Assembly (NCBI RefSeq): GCF_025151535.1
Contig: NZ_CP102288.1
Coordinates: 501,501-565,500, forward strand
Origin: Segatella copri DSM 18205
GTDB lineage: Bacteria > Bacteroidota > Bacteroidia > Bacteroidales > Bacteroidaceae
DNA length: 64,000 nt
Direction of reading: 5' to 3'
Shown here in pieces: positions 61,881-64,000 of the stretch (positions are counted from its first letter, which is position 1; the number at the start of each line of letters is the position of its first letter). The translations under genes and the position numbers were made by a program. The notes under the pieces were generated by a model. That model was not told where the DNA came from. It worked only from the letters and a program-made list of their open reading frames with translations, and did not search any database.

Positions 61881-63693
61881 GAGCCCACTTTAAAAAGGAG
61901 CATATTTTGAATCCAGTCTGACCAGTGTGGTCATTCTGAGTGAAACATAGCAATCGGCTCCGCTGGTGAATATCTGTCGAGAAATCGCTTTGAAAGAGCC
62001 GAAAGCTTCTCTGATAGGCCCGAAAAGGGCAAATATCGATCTTTGAAATGTTGAAATCTGGAATATTACCATCCTTCGGAGGTTCATCCACATACATCTG
62101 CTATATGCATGCATACGATGTTTGAGCAAGCCCCTGTATCGGGTCTTGCCATTACGTGTATGAAAACTGTATTGGAACATGGCTGCTTCAACGTTATTCC
62201 GTTTATGCTGCTCCTCCAAAGGAAGGCTTTCTATCTGCTTCCTTAGCTGATAGGCTTTAATGTCTTTGTCTTCAAAGTAACGCCAACCGGTTTTGTTGTT
62301 CCATGGGATTCTCCAACGTTTTCTGGAGCCCTGCTTTGTGACGGCTTTGACGGCCTCATAGGTGTTGCCAGTAGCAATCTCCCTGACGGTCAGACCATCC
62401 TCGTCATGTGGTATCAGTTCCCATCTGCATCCACCTTGCATCTTGCCAGTCTTGAGCTGCATGGCATTGTGGTTCTTTGCAAACTCTCGATTGTCTGGAC
62501 TTTGATAGGCACCATCTGCATACAGGTCTTCAATCGTAGAATCCGTGACACGTTCACTGTTTTCCACAGCCTCCTGAAGGAAATGGCAGTCTGCAAATAC
62601 TGCAGTTTCAACCTGAACGGAAGTGATGATGTTAGGCTTGCCTTCCTCTACAGTCTCTGTGATGTTGGTCACATAGCCTTGCACCTTCTGGTCGTTCTTG
62701 GCACGATAGGTTGCATCAGGATCGTTAGGATTCTGAAGACTGTCTGCCTTTACCTCCTTCTTGTCTCGAAGTACAGCCTTTCCGTCCATTACGACATACT
62801 GTTCTTCAAACAGACGCAGAAGAAGATCATGTGCAGGAGAAGTAGCAGGAAAAACTGCCAGCATCTCCATGATGAAATTACCAATTCTGGCAAGATTGCT
62901 CTGAAGCGTATCAGAGTCAGAGCGGTAAACTGTCTTGGAGGAATCCTCTTTCAAGTATTCCTTTGCCCGCTCTTCCTGCTCTGGGGAGAGATGGGTAAGC
63001 GTGCATGTCTTGAGGAACTTGACCAGAGTTGTATGTATCAGTTCATAGCGAGACTGGCGAGCGATATTGCTACCGATAAGCTTACTGTCCATACGGACGC
63101 ATTTGCCTGATATCTTGAGAAGGTGTACATGCTTGCCAGCAAGCTGCTCGAAGCAGAGCTGCATCAGGTCAATGCCAGTTCTTTCCTGATATTCGCAGAT
63201 GCGGCGGCGAAACAGATAATAGGTATCTATTGATGGGGTTACATCAGTCAGAAGTTCCATGCCGAGAGCCTTTCTGGTAAGAAGGTCAAACTCGCACTTC
63301 TCAAACAGATCCTCGTCGCTGCAACCGAATCCCTCCTTCAAGACAGACATAGCCACGAGTATGCGGATGGAAGCATTTGGGCGGCCGCTCTTCTTGCCTT
63401 CAGGGAACAAAGGCTTGAATATCTCCTCATCAATCTTGGTTGTCACGAGGATATAGAACTGGTTATGCCATGCGTTGGGGTCAGAATACTTCTTTGAAGC
63501 ACGACTTCCTAACTGCATTGAGGGAGCCGTGAATATATCTAACTGAGGATTCGGATCTGTCTTTTTAAACATAGTCATTCTTTTAATTGATGGTGTAAAG
63601 ATACGAAAAATATTCCAGATAACAGCATAAAGCAGAGATTATTTTCGTGAAATATAAACATTTTAAACAGGCCTTACTTTTTAAAGTGGGCTC
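61881..63693 (-). mobile_element. IS1182-family insertion sequence, complete
   Basis: 1813 bp. The ends are matching inverted repeats, GAGCCCACTTTAAAAAG (61881-61897) and its complement (63677-63693). The 7-bp target duplication AGTTTAT flanks both sides (61874-61880 and 63694-63700). The single gene inside is a complete transposase, so the element may be mobile. Both repeats are unbroken, suggesting recent insertion. Confidence 0.92.
61890..63578 (-). CDS. IS1182-family DDE transposase
   Basis: 562 residues, the family's usual length. The N-terminal DUF772-like region contains SGRPNASIRILVAMSVLKE. The DDE triad fits the aspartates in YVVMDGKAVL and DLYADGAYQS, with the glutamate in NNVEAAMFQYSF. 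It catalyses cut-and-paste transposition of the surrounding element. The stop TAA lies inside the left terminal repeat. A weak -7-like TATCTTTA lies about 17-24 bp upstream of the ATG. Confidence 0.92.
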   Translation of the reverse strand: MTMFKKTDPNPQLDIFTAPSMQLGSRASKKYSDPNAWHNQFYILVTTKIDEEIFKPLFPEGKKSGRPNASIRILVAMSVLKEGFGCSDEDLFEKCEFDLLTRKALGMELLTDVTPSIDTYYLFRRRICEYQERTGIDLMQLCFEQLAGKHVHLLKISGKCVRMDSKLIGSNIARQSRYELIHTTLVKFLKTCTLTHLSPEQEERAKEYLKEDSSKTVYRSDSDTLQSNLARIGNFIMEMLAVFPATSPAHDLLLRLFEEQYVVMDGKAVLRDKKEVKADSLQNPNDPDATYRAKNDQKVQGYVTNITETVEEGKPNIITSVQVETAVFADCHFLQEAVENSERVTDSTIEDLYADGAYQSPDNREFAKNHNAMQLKTGKMQGGCRWELIPHDEDGLTVREIATGNTYEAVKAVTKQGSRKRWRIPWNNKTGWRYFEDKDIKAYQLRKQIESLPLEEQHKRNNVEAAMFQYSFHTRNGKTRYRGLLKHRMHAYSRCMWMNLRRMVIFQISTFQRSIFALFGPIREAFGSFKAISRQIFTSGADCYVSLRMTTLVRLDSKYAPF

Positions 63694-63792
63694 AGTTTAT
63701 ATAAATTGCATCAAATTCTAAAAAAATGGCATGTAGAAAGAATAGTATTGATAATGAGCAAGATAATATCATGTATTTCGCTACTTTTGTCG

Positions 63793-63800
63793 TATATTTG
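63793..63800 (+). promoter_or_regulatory. -7 element of the last gene
   Basis: TATATTTG, 70 bp before the ATG at 63871 and about 100 bp right of the insertion sequence. The -33 is weak. The insertion has therefore probably not cut the core promoter. Confidence 0.55.
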
Positions 63801-63870
63801 CCACCGAAAAGAACCAATAAACGTGTTGATTCTAAAAACAATATTTAAACCTATAAAATATATAAAGCTT

Positions 63871-64000
63871 ATGAAAAAGTTATTTACTCTAGTGTTTGCA
63901 GCATGTGCAAGTCTTAGCGTTAGTGCAGTTGAGAAAGATTTAGTTACGACTCCAATAACCATTGAGGCAACTCAAGGTGAAGATGGTCTAAAATGGGCAG
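63871..64000 (+). CDS. Exported protein, N-terminal fragment
   Basis: The window ends inside this frame. The 43 visible codons begin with a signal peptide, MKKLFTLVFAACASLSVSA, probably cut after residue 19, then VEKDLVTTPITIEATQGEDG. The mature protein cannot be identified from this. The start follows a fair promoter box. Confidence 0.7.
   Translation, partial: MKKLFTLVFAACASLSVSAVEKDLVTTPITIEATQGEDGLKWA

Overview
The window reads as a chromosomal segment of a gut Bacteroidota, most likely a Prevotellaceae member (Prevotella/Segatella type). The evidence: almost every promoter is the Bacteroidota form (TTTG, 19-21 bp, TAnnTTTG); starts lack strong Shine-Dalgarno sequences; there is a SusC/SusD polysaccharide utilisation locus; FeoA and FeoB are fused; and the Lnb, LptC, ZapA and RNase Y genes are Bacteroidota-like. 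The species is inferred. I saw no rRNA, tRNA or CRISPR array.

Region 1 (1-10.5 kb) is a defence island. It starts with the tail of a YhcG/DUF1016-type nuclease. A long, strongly structured leader follows, and then a three-gene operon: a Snf2/RapA-like ATPase, a beta-class type III-like DNA methyltransferase with an AT-rich target-recognition core, and a type III Res-like helicase-nuclease. A HepT/MntA (HEPN-nucleotidyltransferase) toxin-antitoxin pair faces the operon. Region 2 (10.5-15 kb) has an MFS exporter and FeoAB, separated by an array of 22-bp units that drift in sequence.

Region 3 (15-44.6 kb) is mostly core genome: secA, lnb, an outer-membrane barrel gene, lptC, a CBS/CorC-type membrane protein, ppiD, a HAD phosphatase, wzc and rfbA, a zapA-rny cluster, a ttcA-like gene, a ResB/CcsA haem-lyase, a remnant of a di-haem oxidoreductase, two LuxR-type regulators (one fused to ScdA_N and hemerythrin domains), a phospholipase D/cardiolipin synthase, kdsD, kdsA, an MscS-like channel and an N-acetylglucosamine-kinase-like gene.

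Region 4 (44.7-59.2 kb) is a PUL: susC, susD, two surface lipoproteins, two paralogous GH5 endoglucanase-type enzymes and one GH5_7-type mannanase, pointing to glucomannan or mannan plus beta-glucan. The susC and second GH5 promoters share an extended element that looks like one regulator's target. No regulator gene lies in the window. Region 5 (59.2-64 kb) is decayed or mobile: a 33-bp tandem repeat, a frameshifted AAA+/DUF4143 ATPase gene, about 1 kb of gene-free repeats including two more 22-bp-period arrays, and an intact IS1182-family element with a 7-bp target duplication, followed by the start of a secreted-protein gene.

The most unusual signal is the 22-bp-period repeats at three intergenic sites. 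Period and phase are kept exactly while the sequence changes stepwise from unit to unit. Next come the structured leader and mosaic methyltransferase of the defence operon, and the shared PUL promoter element.
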